Assembly: GCA_021801125.1 (NCBI GenBank)
Contig: JAJYYI010000082.1
Coordinates: forward strand, 1-59,634
DNA: 59,634 nucleotides
Reading direction: 5' to 3'
DNA from: Deltaproteobacteria bacterium
GTDB taxonomy: Bacteria > Desulfobacterota > Binatia > Binatales > Binataceae
Position numbers and translations under genes: made by a program. Of this stretch, positions 1 through 9,158 are shown piece by piece. Under the pieces are notes generated by a model. It worked only from the letters and a program-made list of their open reading frames with translations, had not been told where the DNA came from and searched no databases. How positions within the stretch are numbered: the stretch's first letter is position 1; the number at the start of each line of letters is the position of its first letter.

Positions 1-67
1 AAATCACCCAGAAAAAACAACTTGTGATGGGAAAAACTATGTCTTTGCACGTAGGAGATGCGATGCA

Positions 68-1834
68 ATGAAACGCTCGCTTCTGTTCAAAGCTAAAGCT
101 CGTGCCGCATTAGCGGCCTTCATAATGCTTTTATGCACGGACCGGGTTTGGGCCCAAGCGACCTCCGGTGCGGGAGCGGCCGGAGGGGGAGGAGAGCTTC
201 ACTTATACGTCGATCCGAACACGGGTCAGCTCTTCATCAAACCCGGGGCGGGTCGCGTACCGGTGACGCTGCCCGTGAGTGCGCTCACCGGGGCGCTTTC
301 GGGCGCGGCGGCAAAGCCGGCGCCGGCGGCTGCAGGCGCAGGCGCGCCGGCCGTAACGCCGGCTTCAGCGACTCAGCCGCTACCGGCGGGGCAGGCGCAA
401 CAGCTCCAACAGGTGGAGAAACGCCAGGACGCTCTTGAGGCCAAGACCGAGAAGCTTGCGGCCGATGCCCAGAAGACCGCCGACCAAGTGAATCAGATGG
501 TGCCGGCGTGGCAGCATTACGTGGACACGTTCGGCAGCCGGATGTATATCGGCGGTCAGTTTTGGGCGGACTGGGCATGGTACCCGCACACTTCGTATGC
601 ACCTCAACTCTTGACCCAGATTAACCCGCCTGGACCGGGTAACGGCGGCTACAACGCGATAGACATCACGCGCTCGTATATTAACGCCTTCTTCAATCCC
701 ACTGACGACTGGATTTTGCGTATCACTCCTAACCTGTATCGTCAGCTTGGAGGAGCCACTAACGTCAACTACGGCGCGTTGGGCGGGCTCGGCCAAACTG
801 TCAACGGTAACTACGCGTGGCGCCTAAAGTACGGCTACATGTCGTACACGAAGATCTTTCAAGGGTTCGACGCGCTTAGCGACGACCAACTGGTGGTAGG
901 ACAACAGCCTGAGCCGCTCGTTCCATGGGAAGAAGACCTGTACGGCTTCCGCTACGTCAACCTGGTCACCTGGAATATGAGCATGGCCTCAACGTTTCCA
1001 GGGATTACGCTGCAGGGACCGATTCGATTCGGCGAGCAGAAGCTTCAGTATATCGACTATAACGTCGGTGTCTTCGACGAAGGTAGCTTCCACGCCCTCG
1101 AACAGGCCGACACTAAAGAAGCCATGGCGCGCGTGTCGGTTTATCCGTTCGGCGCACGCTGGCGCTACGACGGTCTAGGCATCACGACCTTCTACGACTG
1201 GGGCTGGGGAAACGTGACCCCCGACCTATTCAACCTGCCGGCCAACCTCAAAGGACCGCAGGCACAAATCCAGCGCTTGGCGGAAATCATCCACTATACG
1301 ACCGACACCTGGCAGATCGCCTTCGAATACGACTGGGGCCGCAACGCTTGGACGCCAGGCAACCAGTTCTCCGGCAGCGGACCTGCCCAGATATTCGGCC
1401 TCGAGCCCTCGTCGGAGGTCCCCTCGTACATAGTGATGAATCAGGCCGCGTGGTCTAACCTCGCTAATGCCTTGATGAATAACGGGCGTTCCTATCAGCA
1501 AGGCTTCAACCTTTTCGGCCACTACGTGATCGGCGACACGCCCTTCACTCTGTTTGGGTGGGTCAACCAATGGGAGCCTGCGACTAACGTGAAGACGGAT
1601 CCCTTCGACTGGATCCGTATCGTTGTCGGCATTAGCTACCAATTCAATGAGTACGTAAGAATCGCGCTCGATTACCAGTCTATCCTCTACTACCACAACC
1701 AGATGAACTTCCCCGTGTCTTACGCCAAGACCTTTGGATGGACGGCGCCTTCGGGATTTACCGGCTCGACGATCCCGTACGCTGTAGCGCCTGATCAGCA
1801 GACCGTCATGCTCAACTTCGAGTATGCGTTCTAG
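68..1834 (+). CDS. Outer-membrane beta-barrel porin with N-terminal coiled coil
   Basis: 588 residues. Residues 1-30 form a signal peptide ending at VWAQ. An Ala/Pro/Gly-rich stretch follows (about 80-105), then a Gln/Lys/Glu-rich coiled coil (about 108-145) of the kind that trimerises some porins, then a long region of alternating aromatic and polar residues typical of a beta-barrel. The protein ends in EYAF; a C-terminal Phe is the usual BAM recognition signal of outer-membrane proteins. A GGAG ribosome site lies about 11 bases before the ATG. By architecture it resembles DcaP-type or other porins that carry an N-terminal coiled coil; the substrate cannot be read from sequence. It stands alone, followed by small exported proteins on the same strand. 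Confidence 0.75.
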   Translation: MKRSLLFKAKARAALAAFIMLLCTDRVWAQATSGAGAAGGGGELHLYVDPNTGQLFIKPGAGRVPVTLPVSALTGALSGAAAKPAPAAAGAGAPAVTPASATQPLPAGQAQQLQQVEKRQDALEAKTEKLAADAQKTADQVNQMVPAWQHYVDTFGSRMYIGGQFWADWAWYPHTSYAPQLLTQINPPGPGNGGYNAIDITRSYINAFFNPTDDWILRITPNLYRQLGGATNVNYGALGGLGQTVNGNYAWRLKYGYMSYTKIFQGFDALSDDQLVVGQQPEPLVPWEEDLYGFRYVNLVTWNMSMASTFPGITLQGPIRFGEQKLQYIDYNVGVFDEGSFHALEQADTKEAMARVSVYPFGARWRYDGLGITTFYDWGWGNVTPDLFNLPANLKGPQAQIQRLAEIIHYTTDTWQIAFEYDWGRNAWTPGNQFSGSGPAQIFGLEPSSEVPSYIVMNQAAWSNLANALMNNGRSYQQGFNLFGHYVIGDTPFTLFGWVNQWEPATNVKTDPFDWIRIVVGISYQFNEYVRIALDYQSILYYHNQMNFPVSYAKTFGWTAPSGFTGSTIPYAVAPDQQTVMLNFEYAF

Positions 1835-2117
1835 GTGGGGTCGACGGGCGAGGGCAAGCGACCATGCTTGAGCCGACGACGGCAAGCGACGAGCGGCACG
1901 CAGAGCGATTTGCCACGGCGCGCCGCTCGCGCGACAGCCGGCGTCGGGCGCGGAGCAGAAACGGCTGCAGGCCTCGCCGCTGAGACCGGAACAGACGGTC
2001 CCGTGGGGACCTGACCAGCGCCGGGATGGGAGTACGGCAGGATGGCGGTACGAATTGATGTGGGCGGCACGTTTGGTTGCGATCCATGATATGACTGCTT
2101 TTCAGGAGCGGAACGAG

Positions 2118-2537
2118 ATGATGATGGCGCGTAAGGTGAGGAGATGTTGCTGTGGTAAAGCAGCGATGGGCTCAAGGCGATTTTCTAAAGTAGCCTGCGG
2201 GCTGGTTACGGGCGCTCTTCTTTGGGGCAGCGCCGTGCAGAGTCCGTTCGCCGGCCTGCGGTCCGAGGTGGGGGACACCGGGGCGGACGCTGCAAGCAAT
2301 GATCCAGTTGGTAATGCTGGAGGAGCGGTTGTGGCGCAGGCCACGGACCCCGCAAAGAGATTCCTCGGCAAAGGCCCCGCTGACCTGATCAGGGAGCTTG
2401 GCCCGCCGACGAAAGTGATGCCGTCGGACGTAAAGGGCGGAAAGATTTTCATATACGCGAAGCCAGGGCAGCCGCGGCAAGTGTTTGAAACCGATGGCAC
2501 TAACAAAATTGATTTAGCGGTGACTGTTCAGCAATAA
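2118..2537 (+). CDS. Small exported protein with BamE/OmlA-like C-terminal domain (copy 1)
   Basis: 139 residues from the ATG at 2118, which has AGGAG at 2104-2108; an upstream in-frame ATG at 2055 has no such site. Residues 1-45 contain a basic start and a hydrophobic stretch, so export is likely. The last 60 residues carry the motif RFLGKGPADLIRELGPPTKV followed by a GGKIFIYA strand and a VFET strand. This pattern, a helix ending in LGPPT and then antiparallel strands, is what BamE/SmpA-type domains look like, but that assignment is inference. The downstream gene is a clear paralog. Function unknown; likely periplasmic or envelope-associated. Confidence 0.6.
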   Translation: MMMARKVRRCCCGKAAMGSRRFSKVACGLVTGALLWGSAVQSPFAGLRSEVGDTGADAASNDPVGNAGGAVVAQATDPAKRFLGKGPADLIRELGPPTKVMPSDVKGGKIFIYAKPGQPRQVFETDGTNKIDLAVTVQQ

Positions 2538-2580
2538 ACTTGAGGACGGGTTGACGCCACAGGCGTATATCTGAGTCGTT

Positions 2581-2958
2581 ATGGATAATAGCAAGCGAGA
2601 GCATAAGGGCGAACGTCGGCGGCGGACCGCCGTGCGGGTTGCCTCCATGTGTGGGTTTGCTGCGGTTGTGAGCTTAAGCTGGGGCTGCGGCGGGCAGAAT
2701 CCGGCGACCTACTGGACGACCACGCCGCATGGGCAGGCGAAACCGCCGGACGTCTTCGTTCCGGCTGACGACCCGGCCAAGCGGTTTATAGGCAAAGGAC
2801 CGGGCGATCTGTTTAAAGAATTAGGCCCGCCCTCGCAGACGATCCCGTTCCCACCTACGGGCGGCAAGATGTTCATATATGCCGAGCCCGGCAAGCCGCA
2901 CTACGTCTTCGAGACCAACGGTCTTAATCGAATCGATCGCGCCGCGACGGTTCAGTAA
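2581..2958 (+). CDS. Predicted lipoprotein with BamE/OmlA-like C-terminal domain (copy 2)
   Basis: 125 residues. A basic N-terminus is followed by a hydrophobic segment and the lipobox-like LSWGC near residue 36, so it is probably a lipoprotein. The C-terminal part, RFIGKGPGDLFKELGPPSQT then GGKMFIYAEPGKP and VFETNGLNRID, matches the preceding gene almost residue for residue (GKGP-DL--ELGPP, GGK-FIYA-PG-P, VFET-G-N-ID), so the pair arose by tandem duplication; the N-termini differ. No strong ribosome site precedes the ATG, and the 43-base gap suggests cotranscription. Function unknown. Confidence 0.65.
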   Translation: MDNSKREHKGERRRRTAVRVASMCGFAAVVSLSWGCGGQNPATYWTTTPHGQAKPPDVFVPADDPAKRFIGKGPGDLFKELGPPSQTIPFPPTGGKMFIYAEPGKPHYVFETNGLNRIDRAATVQ

Positions 2959-3014
2959 AACAGCGACCGACAAGGCGAACGTGGCTTTCCCTCAAACGCC
3001 GCTCGAATATGAAA

Positions 3015-3054
3015 CAGCCGGCGTGGCCGCATCCCTAGCGGCTCGCGCCGGCTG
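3015..3054. terminator. Long GC-rich hairpin between convergent genes
   Basis: CAGCCGGCG (3015-3023) pairs perfectly with CGCCGGCTG (3046-3054), and an inner GCCGC/GCGGC pair (3026-3030 with 3038-3042) extends it. It lies between two convergent genes, so a transcription-ending role in both directions is plausible, but there is no T tract. Confidence 0.4.
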
Positions 3055-3154
3055 AGACGGCGTGCACCCCAGCCTGGTCGCCCTCTCACGTTACCCGACT
3101 CTTTTTACGATAAAGCTTCACGCGCATCAGCCAACCGTGCCCGCGAAGCCTCGC

Positions 3155-4597
3155 TTAGCGGGCCTCGACCTCCAGGGCGCGGCCGGTGGCGTGGTCGACC
3201 TGGGCCTTGGCGTAGGAAAAATCGTATAGCGAATCGGCATATTGCGCGTCGTCGTCCGTGTAGTGACGCTCGGCATCTTCCAGGAAGACGATATTCGTAA
3301 GGCCGGCCTCATAGCGCTTCTCGACCAGTTCGAGCTCCACGCGCGAGGCGGCCAATGCCTTCTCGGCGCGCTCGATCCGCTCGACGGAGGCCTGCCAGTT
3401 TAAAAACGCGGTCTTGACTTGGAAGATAACCCGCTGATTCAGGTCGGCGAGAGCGTATTCTATCGCTTTTTGACTGAGCTTGGCGGCCTGTAGCTGATGG
3501 GTGGTTAGGAAGCTGTTGAAGATGGGCCAATGAACGACCAGGCCCACGGCCCAGTTGTTGGCGGGCTGAGCGAAACTCGGCGATCCCGTCAATGAACTCC
3601 CCATGGTTGTCCCCTCGGAGAACGCGCCGGCGCTCGGGAAATAGTCGCTACGGAATTGCACGACCTGAGCGCCCATCGCTTCGATCAGCGCCTGGAACAT
3701 TTTGACGTCCGGTCGGGTGCGGTAGGCGAGCTGCAACAAAGCTCTCATGGTGTCGCTAATCTTCCCGTATGTGAGCACGTCCGCCGGTTCGTAACTCGGA
3801 GCCAAATCGCTCAAGCCCATCGCATTATCGAGCGCCACCTTGGCGTCGGCCAACGCGTAGCGCGCGTCGACCATATGAAGCTCAGCGCGTTGCAACTCCG
3901 CTTCCATCGTGTAGACGTCAACGTCAGGTCGCAGTTTGGCCGACGCTTTCACTTGAGCCTCGTGAAGATGGAAGCGGCGCTGCTCGACCGCCTTTTCGAA
4001 AACACGCACCATTTGCTTTGCCCGCAGCAGTGCGAAATAGCGTCGAGACACTTCGAAGATCAGGTTGAGGTCGGTTAATAGCTGCCGGTCCTCTGCCGCT
4101 TGCGCCTCGAACTGACGCTGCTTGACGAAGCCACGATGGCGACCGAAGTCGAACAGGAATTGATCGAGCGAATATCCGGTGAGGAAATTGTTGTACCAGT
4201 CGAAAGTATTGCCCATGCGCGCCGGCTCAGGCCGCGAGAAGTTGCTCGAGTGGATAGTGGGCATGTTGTAGAACGGATACGCGATGTATTGGGTGTCGCC
4301 CACCGGGTTGTCGGTGGCGCCGATCTCCTCGGCGACGCCGTGAAGTTGCGGGCCCATGAGCGCTCGTGCCTCTCCGATTTTCTCCCGCGCCGCGCTGGCC
4401 TCGTAAATCCGCTGCTTGCGCCTGGGGTGATAACGCAGCGCGATTAGAATGGCTTGCTTGAGCGTCAACTCGGTGCCGGGCGTGATCGGATACTCCTCAA
4501 CCGTTGCCGCCGAGCTCCAAGCGCCCAAGCCTATCGGGCCAGCTGCCACGGCGGCCAAAAGAATCCACATCGTTAATCTTGTGCGACAGCTTCCCAT
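3155..4597 (-). CDS. TolC-family outer-membrane efflux channel
   Basis: 480 residues. A signal peptide covers about residues 1-31, and the mature part begins with TLKQAILIALRYHP, the usual start of the outer membrane efflux protein repeat. Two long helical repeats follow, rich in heptad-like Ala/Gln/Glu/Leu, with the second repeat near RPDVKMFQALIEAMGAQVVQ. Length is typical of TolC/OprM-type channels. It is not next to its own pump or adaptor; the RND-adaptor pair at 36-40 kb lacks an outer-membrane channel and could use this one (inference). The C-terminus ends at a TAG shortly after TGRALEVEAR. Confidence 0.9.
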   Translation of the reverse strand: MGSCRTRLTMWILLAAVAAGPIGLGAWSSAATVEEYPITPGTELTLKQAILIALRYHPRRKQRIYEASAAREKIGEARALMGPQLHGVAEEIGATDNPVGDTQYIAYPFYNMPTIHSSNFSRPEPARMGNTFDWYNNFLTGYSLDQFLFDFGRHRGFVKQRQFEAQAAEDRQLLTDLNLIFEVSRRYFALLRAKQMVRVFEKAVEQRRFHLHEAQVKASAKLRPDVDVYTMEAELQRAELHMVDARYALADAKVALDNAMGLSDLAPSYEPADVLTYGKISDTMRALLQLAYRTRPDVKMFQALIEAMGAQVVQFRSDYFPSAGAFSEGTTMGSSLTGSPSFAQPANNWAVGLVVHWPIFNSFLTTHQLQAAKLSQKAIEYALADLNQRVIFQVKTAFLNWQASVERIERAEKALAASRVELELVEKRYEAGLTNIVFLEDAERHYTDDDAQYADSLYDFSYAKAQVDHATGRALEVEAR

Positions 4598-4970
4598 AAT
4601 GGACCTTCTCCGCTCTTTGTTAATGCGACTGCGCGAGCATCACGCTAACCGGTTAACCTCGCGGAAGTGACCGAGGGCGAATTCAACGCGCCGGCTCGCA
4701 CCCTGATGAGTCGCGAGAATACGCTATAAGCCTGCTCGCGAGTCCAGCAATAGGCGATGCTCTCTGACGGAACAAGCAGAGCAACAGGCGCGGCTTCGCG
4801 CTTCCTGCGCCACTTCTGCCTCACAGCGCGAACGATAAGGCTATGACTGGACGTGACGCCGCGAGGCTTTATTCATGATAGGTGCCGCGCGCAGTGCGCC
4901 GCAGCCGGACTGGCCGGCGCGCACCCTTGCGGCAAGGCCAGATTGCTCATATGCTCAATATTGGGTGAGG
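4598..4970. other. Intergenic region between divergent genes
   Basis: 373 bases between divergently transcribed genes, so promoters in both directions are expected here. I see an imperfect inverted repeat, GAGTCGCGAG (4708-4717) with CTCGCGAGTC (4735-4744), and overlapping short palindromes AACCGGTT and GGTTAACC near 4648-4660 that could be protein-binding sites. No coding sequence is convincing. Confidence 0.35.
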
Positions 4971-5771
4971 ATGATGGCCGTTATTCGGCGTAGGCCCGCC
5001 CGGGTTGCGATAATTATTGGCGTCTGCTTGGCGCTCGCACCTTCAGTTTTATGCGCGGCTAGTTTCTCCCAGAACGCATCATTGAGCCGCGCGCTCACCA
5101 GTTACCTGCAGATCAACAATCATTTTCCGTTAGTCAGAGCGCAGGTTCTGGACAACAGTTTCGGCGACCGCAAAGTTATCCTGTTCGGTTTCGTTGCCAG
5201 CACGGATGAAAGGATCACGGCCGAGTTGCGTGCAGAGGAGTTCCTGAGTAATCCGTGGATCGATATCGACGATCAGATAAAGATTCGTCCTGAATTGCGC
5301 GCAGCCGAGCAGCAACCGAAGACGACGCCGCCCGCTCCCTCCGCCAGCGCGAGCGATGGCGCAGGCGCTGACTCGGCGGCTCAACCGGCCGCGCAGGCGC
5401 AGCCCAACGCCGCGGAGATGCCCAATGATATACAGGCCTACGAGGAGCAGTTTGAGACCGAGATGTTGGGGCCTGGGCTCGGCGCGTTTGCCGGTGTCGT
5501 CCCCTTTCTTGGTGCTGGAACTCTGGTCGGATTGCCGCTTTTCTTCGGCATTCCGGTGATCGGGTTCAATCCCTCAACAGTTCATCCGGCGGTCGGCACC
5601 GTTCCCAGCGTTGCTCCGGTCGGCTCGGGTCTCGTCGGGGCGGGCGGACCCGGCATGGGCGGCGCCGGCGCGCCGGCAAGTGCGGGTGCATTTGGTCCGG
5701 GCCGCCCTGGCTTTGAAACCGGGCTGCCTCTCGGTCATTTCCGGCCTATGGGAGGGCTGGGGCACCGTTAA
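4971..5771 (+). CDS. Exported protein, BON-like region plus Gly/Pro-rich tail, function unknown
   Basis: 266 residues from the ATG at 4971, which directly follows a GTGAGG ribosome site; an in-frame ATG at 4875 would put about 30 residues in front of the signal peptide and is less likely. Signal peptide about 1-29 (cleavage near VLCA). Residues 30-105 read like a compact alpha/beta domain (DRKVILFGFVASTDERITAE), reminiscent of BON domains, in which a strand is followed by a helix. A Pro/Ala/Gln-rich linker follows, then a hydrophobic segment (LGAFAGVVPFLGAGTLVG) and a Gly-rich tail. I do not recognise the family with certainty. Confidence 0.6.
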   Translation: MMAVIRRRPARVAIIIGVCLALAPSVLCAASFSQNASLSRALTSYLQINNHFPLVRAQVLDNSFGDRKVILFGFVASTDERITAELRAEEFLSNPWIDIDDQIKIRPELRAAEQQPKTTPPAPSASASDGAGADSAAQPAAQAQPNAAEMPNDIQAYEEQFETEMLGPGLGAFAGVVPFLGAGTLVGLPLFFGIPVIGFNPSTVHPAVGTVPSVAPVGSGLVGAGGPGMGGAGAPASAGAFGPGRPGFETGLPLGHFRPMGGLGHR

Positions 5772-6053
5772 GCCCGTAACGATACGCCGCCTGCCGCGCC
5801 GGTCTCCGAGATTGCCGCCCCGCTCATCAATGGAAATAGCGTCCACCGCGTGCCGAACCGACGCGGCGAGCAATTCGTGCGCCGTGATTTTGCGTGTCCC
5901 GCGACTCGTACTTGCACGCGCCCGCCGCGTGACGCTTGCGCGGTTGGCAAGCGCTTCAGGCGATGCGGCGACGGCGCTCGTAACTTTTGATTCTCGTCCG
6001 GAAGATGACAGAATGCGTTTGGATCGATCGAGAGAAATGCCTGTTGTGGTAGG

Positions 6054-8066
6054 ATGAGCGGCGCTTTGGACGACAAAGTTATCCTTTTGCGCAAGGACGC
6101 TTCAGCCGGCCGGCGCTTTCAGGTCGATTACTCGTCGCTGTTGAATCCTGCCCAACTCGAAGCCGTCATGCACGATGAAGGGCCGGCGCTGGTCGTCGCC
6201 GGAGCCGGGTCGGGCAAGACGCGCACGCTGGTTTATCGCGTCGCGCGGCTGATCGAAAGCGGCGTTGCGCCGCAGGCGATCTTGATGCTTACCTTCACGC
6301 GTCGCGCGGCGCAAGAGATGCTCTCGCGCGTCGAGCGATTGGTCGGCGAGCGGAGCCGATCGGTCACCGGCGGCACGTTTCATTCCTTCGCCAACGGTGT
6401 GTTGAGGCGCAACGGCAAGGCGATGGGCCTGCCGGGCAATTTCACGATCCTCGACCGCGGCGACATGGAAGACCTGATCAACCTTCTGCGCGGGCAGATG
6501 GGGCTCGCGTCCAGGGAACGGCGGTTTCCCAACAAAAGCACGCTGGCGGAAGTTATCAGCATGGCGCGCAACAAGGCGCGCTCGCTCGAACAGGAATTGG
6601 AAGCTGACTTCCCCCATCTGCTCGATCACTCCGCGGACATCGCGCTCCTGGCCGAGAATTACGCGCGTTACAAGCGTGCGCGCGCGCTGCTGGATTACGA
6701 TGACCTGCTACACCTGCTGGCCGAGTTGCTTAAGGACGATCCCGCAGTGCGCCGGCGTGTCTCGGACTTTTTTCGCTACATCCTGGTTGACGAGTATCAA
6801 GACACCAACCCGATTCAGGCCGAGTTGGTAAGCCTTCTTGCCGCGACGCATCAGAACGTGATGGCCGTGGGCGACGACGGCCAGTCGATTTACTCCTTCC
6901 GCGGCGCCGACTTCCGCAATATCCTGGAGTTCCCGCAGCGGTTTCGCGGGGCCCGCATTATCAAGCTCGAAGAAAACTACCGCTCGCTGCAAGGGATACT
7001 GAACCTTGCTAACGAGGTCCTGGCGAGCGCCGCTCATAAATACAGCAAGACGCTTTTCACGCGTCGCAGCGGCGAGTTCCGGCCCTTGCTTGTGCGGGCC
7101 CAAGATGAGCATATGCAGTCGCGCTTCGTGGCGCAGCGAATACTTGAGTTGCGCGAAGAGGGCGTTGAGCTGAACGAAATCGCGGTGCTCTTCCGCTCGA
7201 GCTTCCACTCCTTCGACCTCGAGCTCGAGCTTCAGCGTCGCGATATACCTTTTGTCAAACGGGGCGGTTTTAAGTTTGTCGAGACGGCCCATGTCAAGGA
7301 CGTGATGGCCCATTTGCGGGTTGCCGCGAATCCGGCGGACGCCGTATCTTGGCTTCGCGCTCTGACGCTGATTCACGGCGTTGGCAGCCGCAAGGGCCAG
7401 CGCCTGGTCGAGGCTCTGGCGCGGGCGGATGATCCGGAGCAATCTCTTAGGAACAAGGCGACGGAAGTAGCCGGCAAACATCCCACCGCGGCTCAGGAGT
7501 TGGTCAAGTTGGGCGCGTTGATGGGCTCGCTCAGACGTAATTTGGAGCCCCCGGCAAACCAGGTTGGCGCCGTGATAGATTATTATTTGCCGCTGATGCG
7601 TGACGCGTACCCGGATGACTATCCCCGCCGCGAACGGGACCTGGAGCACTTTCAGCAGATTGCCCAGCGTTATCGAAGCTTGCAGGCGATGCTCGCGGAT
7701 ATGGCGCTTGAGCCACCCTCCGATTCGATCGGCGGCGTGCTCGCGGCCGACAGTGAAACCGAGTGCTTGACGCTCAGCACGATTCATTCGGCCAAGGGGC
7801 TGGAGTGGAAGGTGGTCTTTTTGATCTGGGCCGCGGACGGACGCTTCCCACCGCCGCAGAGCATGCATGTCGACGAGCTCGAAGAAGAACGACGCTTGAC
7901 ATACGTGGCAATCACGCGCGCTCGCGACGAGCTTTACATCGTCTATCCGATTTACGTATTCGAGCGCAGCGTAGGTTACACGATGGGCCAGGTGTCGCGT
8001 TTTTTGCAGGACATCGACCCGCACACATTGGCCTGCGCGTCGCTCCAAGAGGAGGTCGAGGATTGA
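6054..8066 (+). CDS. UvrD/Rep/PcrA-type superfamily 1A ATP-dependent DNA helicase
   Basis: 670 residues, normal for this family. Walker A is AGAGSGKT at about residues 49-56, motif II is DEYQDTN, and GDDGQSIYSFRGAD (motif III), LEENYRS (motif IV) and the C-terminal TIHSAKGLEWKVVFL and VAITRARDELY (motifs V-VI) are all present. It unwinds DNA 3' to 5' during repair and replication restart. Whether it is orthologous to UvrD, Rep or PcrA cannot be told from motifs. Its stop codon overlaps the start of the next gene (TGATG), so the two are translationally coupled. Confidence 0.93.
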   Translation: MSGALDDKVILLRKDASAGRRFQVDYSSLLNPAQLEAVMHDEGPALVVAGAGSGKTRTLVYRVARLIESGVAPQAILMLTFTRRAAQEMLSRVERLVGERSRSVTGGTFHSFANGVLRRNGKAMGLPGNFTILDRGDMEDLINLLRGQMGLASRERRFPNKSTLAEVISMARNKARSLEQELEADFPHLLDHSADIALLAENYARYKRARALLDYDDLLHLLAELLKDDPAVRRRVSDFFRYILVDEYQDTNPIQAELVSLLAATHQNVMAVGDDGQSIYSFRGADFRNILEFPQRFRGARIIKLEENYRSLQGILNLANEVLASAAHKYSKTLFTRRSGEFRPLLVRAQDEHMQSRFVAQRILELREEGVELNEIAVLFRSSFHSFDLELELQRRDIPFVKRGGFKFVETAHVKDVMAHLRVAANPADAVSWLRALTLIHGVGSRKGQRLVEALARADDPEQSLRNKATEVAGKHPTAAQELVKLGALMGSLRRNLEPPANQVGAVIDYYLPLMRDAYPDDYPRRERDLEHFQQIAQRYRSLQAMLADMALEPPSDSIGGVLAADSETECLTLSTIHSAKGLEWKVVFLIWAADGRFPPPQSMHVDELEEERRLTYVAITRARDELYIVYPIYVFERSVGYTMGQVSRFLQDIDPHTLACASLQEEVED

Positions 8067-8944
8067 TGCGCGCGCGCAAACGTGTTGAAGGTGGGCGGGG
8101 GGATGCACGTGGCGAGAGGCGACGGCGACCGCGTGTCGCACATAATCTTGCGCGCGCCGTTCGCCAAGGACCGACTGGCGCCAGTGGCGACGGCCACGGT
8201 CCGGGCGAGCCGACTCTAACCGTGCTCGGCGCGGGCGATGCGTTTGCCAGCGGCGGCCGGATGCAAGCGAGTTATGTTTTAAGAAGCAAGTCCGCCAACG
8301 TGCTGATCGATGCCGGGCCGACGCTGCTCGCCGGGCTCAAGCGCGCGGCAATCAAGCCCGGCGCACTCGATCTAATCCTGGTGACGCACTTGCACGGCGA
8401 CCATTTCGCCGGCTTGCCCTTTCTCTTTCTCGAGTATCTGTACGAAAGCCCCGCCCCGCGCCGGCTTACGATCGCGGGGCCGCGCAATCTCGAAAACCGC
8501 GTCTGGGCCCTGTTCCGCCTGATGTTCCCCAAATCGCCCGGCGAGCGCCTGGCGCGTAAGATCAGGTTCGTAACGCTCAAACCCGCGACGCGTTCACGAT
8601 TTGGCGCCGTCAGCGTCGAGTGCATCCGCACCCCTCACACCACGACCGACGTCTCCTTGGCGTTCAAGCTTACGACGGACGGGAAGTCGCTGGTGTTCTC
8701 AGGCGATACGGGCTGGACCGAGGATCTTGTCCCCTTTAGCGCGAACGCTGATCTGATGCTCCTCGAATGTACCTATTTCGAAACCGAAGCGCCATTTCAT
8801 CTTAACTATCCTCGGATCTCCGCTAATCTCGACCGCTTCAGGGCGCGTCGCCTCGTCTTGACGCACCTGGGACGCGAGGCGTTGCGCCACAGCGACGAGA
8901 TTGATCTGGAGATCGCGTACGACGGCATGACGCTGGCCTTGTGA
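8066..8944 (+). CDS. Metallo-beta-lactamase-fold hydrolase, RNase Z-like (copy 1)
   Basis: 292 residues from the ATG at 8066, which overlaps the helicase stop (TGATG) behind an AGGAGG ribosome site. The zinc motif HLHGDH is at residues 108-113, followed by FSGDTGW and a conserved LTHLGREAL near the end. The core begins only at about residue 49 (PTLTVLGAGDAFASGGR); the first 48 residues are Arg/Gly-rich and absent from the paralog at 45.6-46.3 kb, with which it shares the LG-GDAF-SGGR-Q opening, the HLHGDHF-GLPFL motif and a K/F-HLNY segment. Coupling to a helicase may point to nucleic-acid processing, but the substrate is unknown. Confidence 0.85.
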   Translation: MRARKRVEGGRGDARGERRRRPRVAHNLARAVRQGPTGASGDGHGPGEPTLTVLGAGDAFASGGRMQASYVLRSKSANVLIDAGPTLLAGLKRAAIKPGALDLILVTHLHGDHFAGLPFLFLEYLYESPAPRRLTIAGPRNLENRVWALFRLMFPKSPGERLARKIRFVTLKPATRSRFGAVSVECIRTPHTTTDVSLAFKLTTDGKSLVFSGDTGWTEDLVPFSANADLMLLECTYFETEAPFHLNYPRISANLDRFRARRLVLTHLGREALRHSDEIDLEIAYDGMTLAL

Positions 8945-9158
8945 TTCGGAGTCGATGCCGGCAGAGCCCGCCGTGGGTTGCGCCGTGCACCTTGAGATGT
9001 CTGCCCTTTTCCCGACCGGATTGGTGGTTCGCAGTGCTGTTGACCTTTGTCTAATTGGGCTAAGATCGGTGCGCGCCCGAGGTTCAGGCTAGCGGCGCGC
9101 AATCCGAGTTTCCGAGCTGCGATTAATCTCGGCGCGGTTTGCAGGAGGTCAGATCGGA

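Noticed and set aside
7763-8065. Upstream extension of the metallo-hydrolase frame into the helicase
   Set aside because: Overlaps the helicase C-terminal motifs in another frame; the ATG at 8066 has AGGAGG and a TGATG overlap.
6708-8141. Long minus-strand open frame (477 codons) opposite the helicase
   Set aside because: Antisense shadow of a GC-rich gene with clear helicase motifs; product has no recognisable features.
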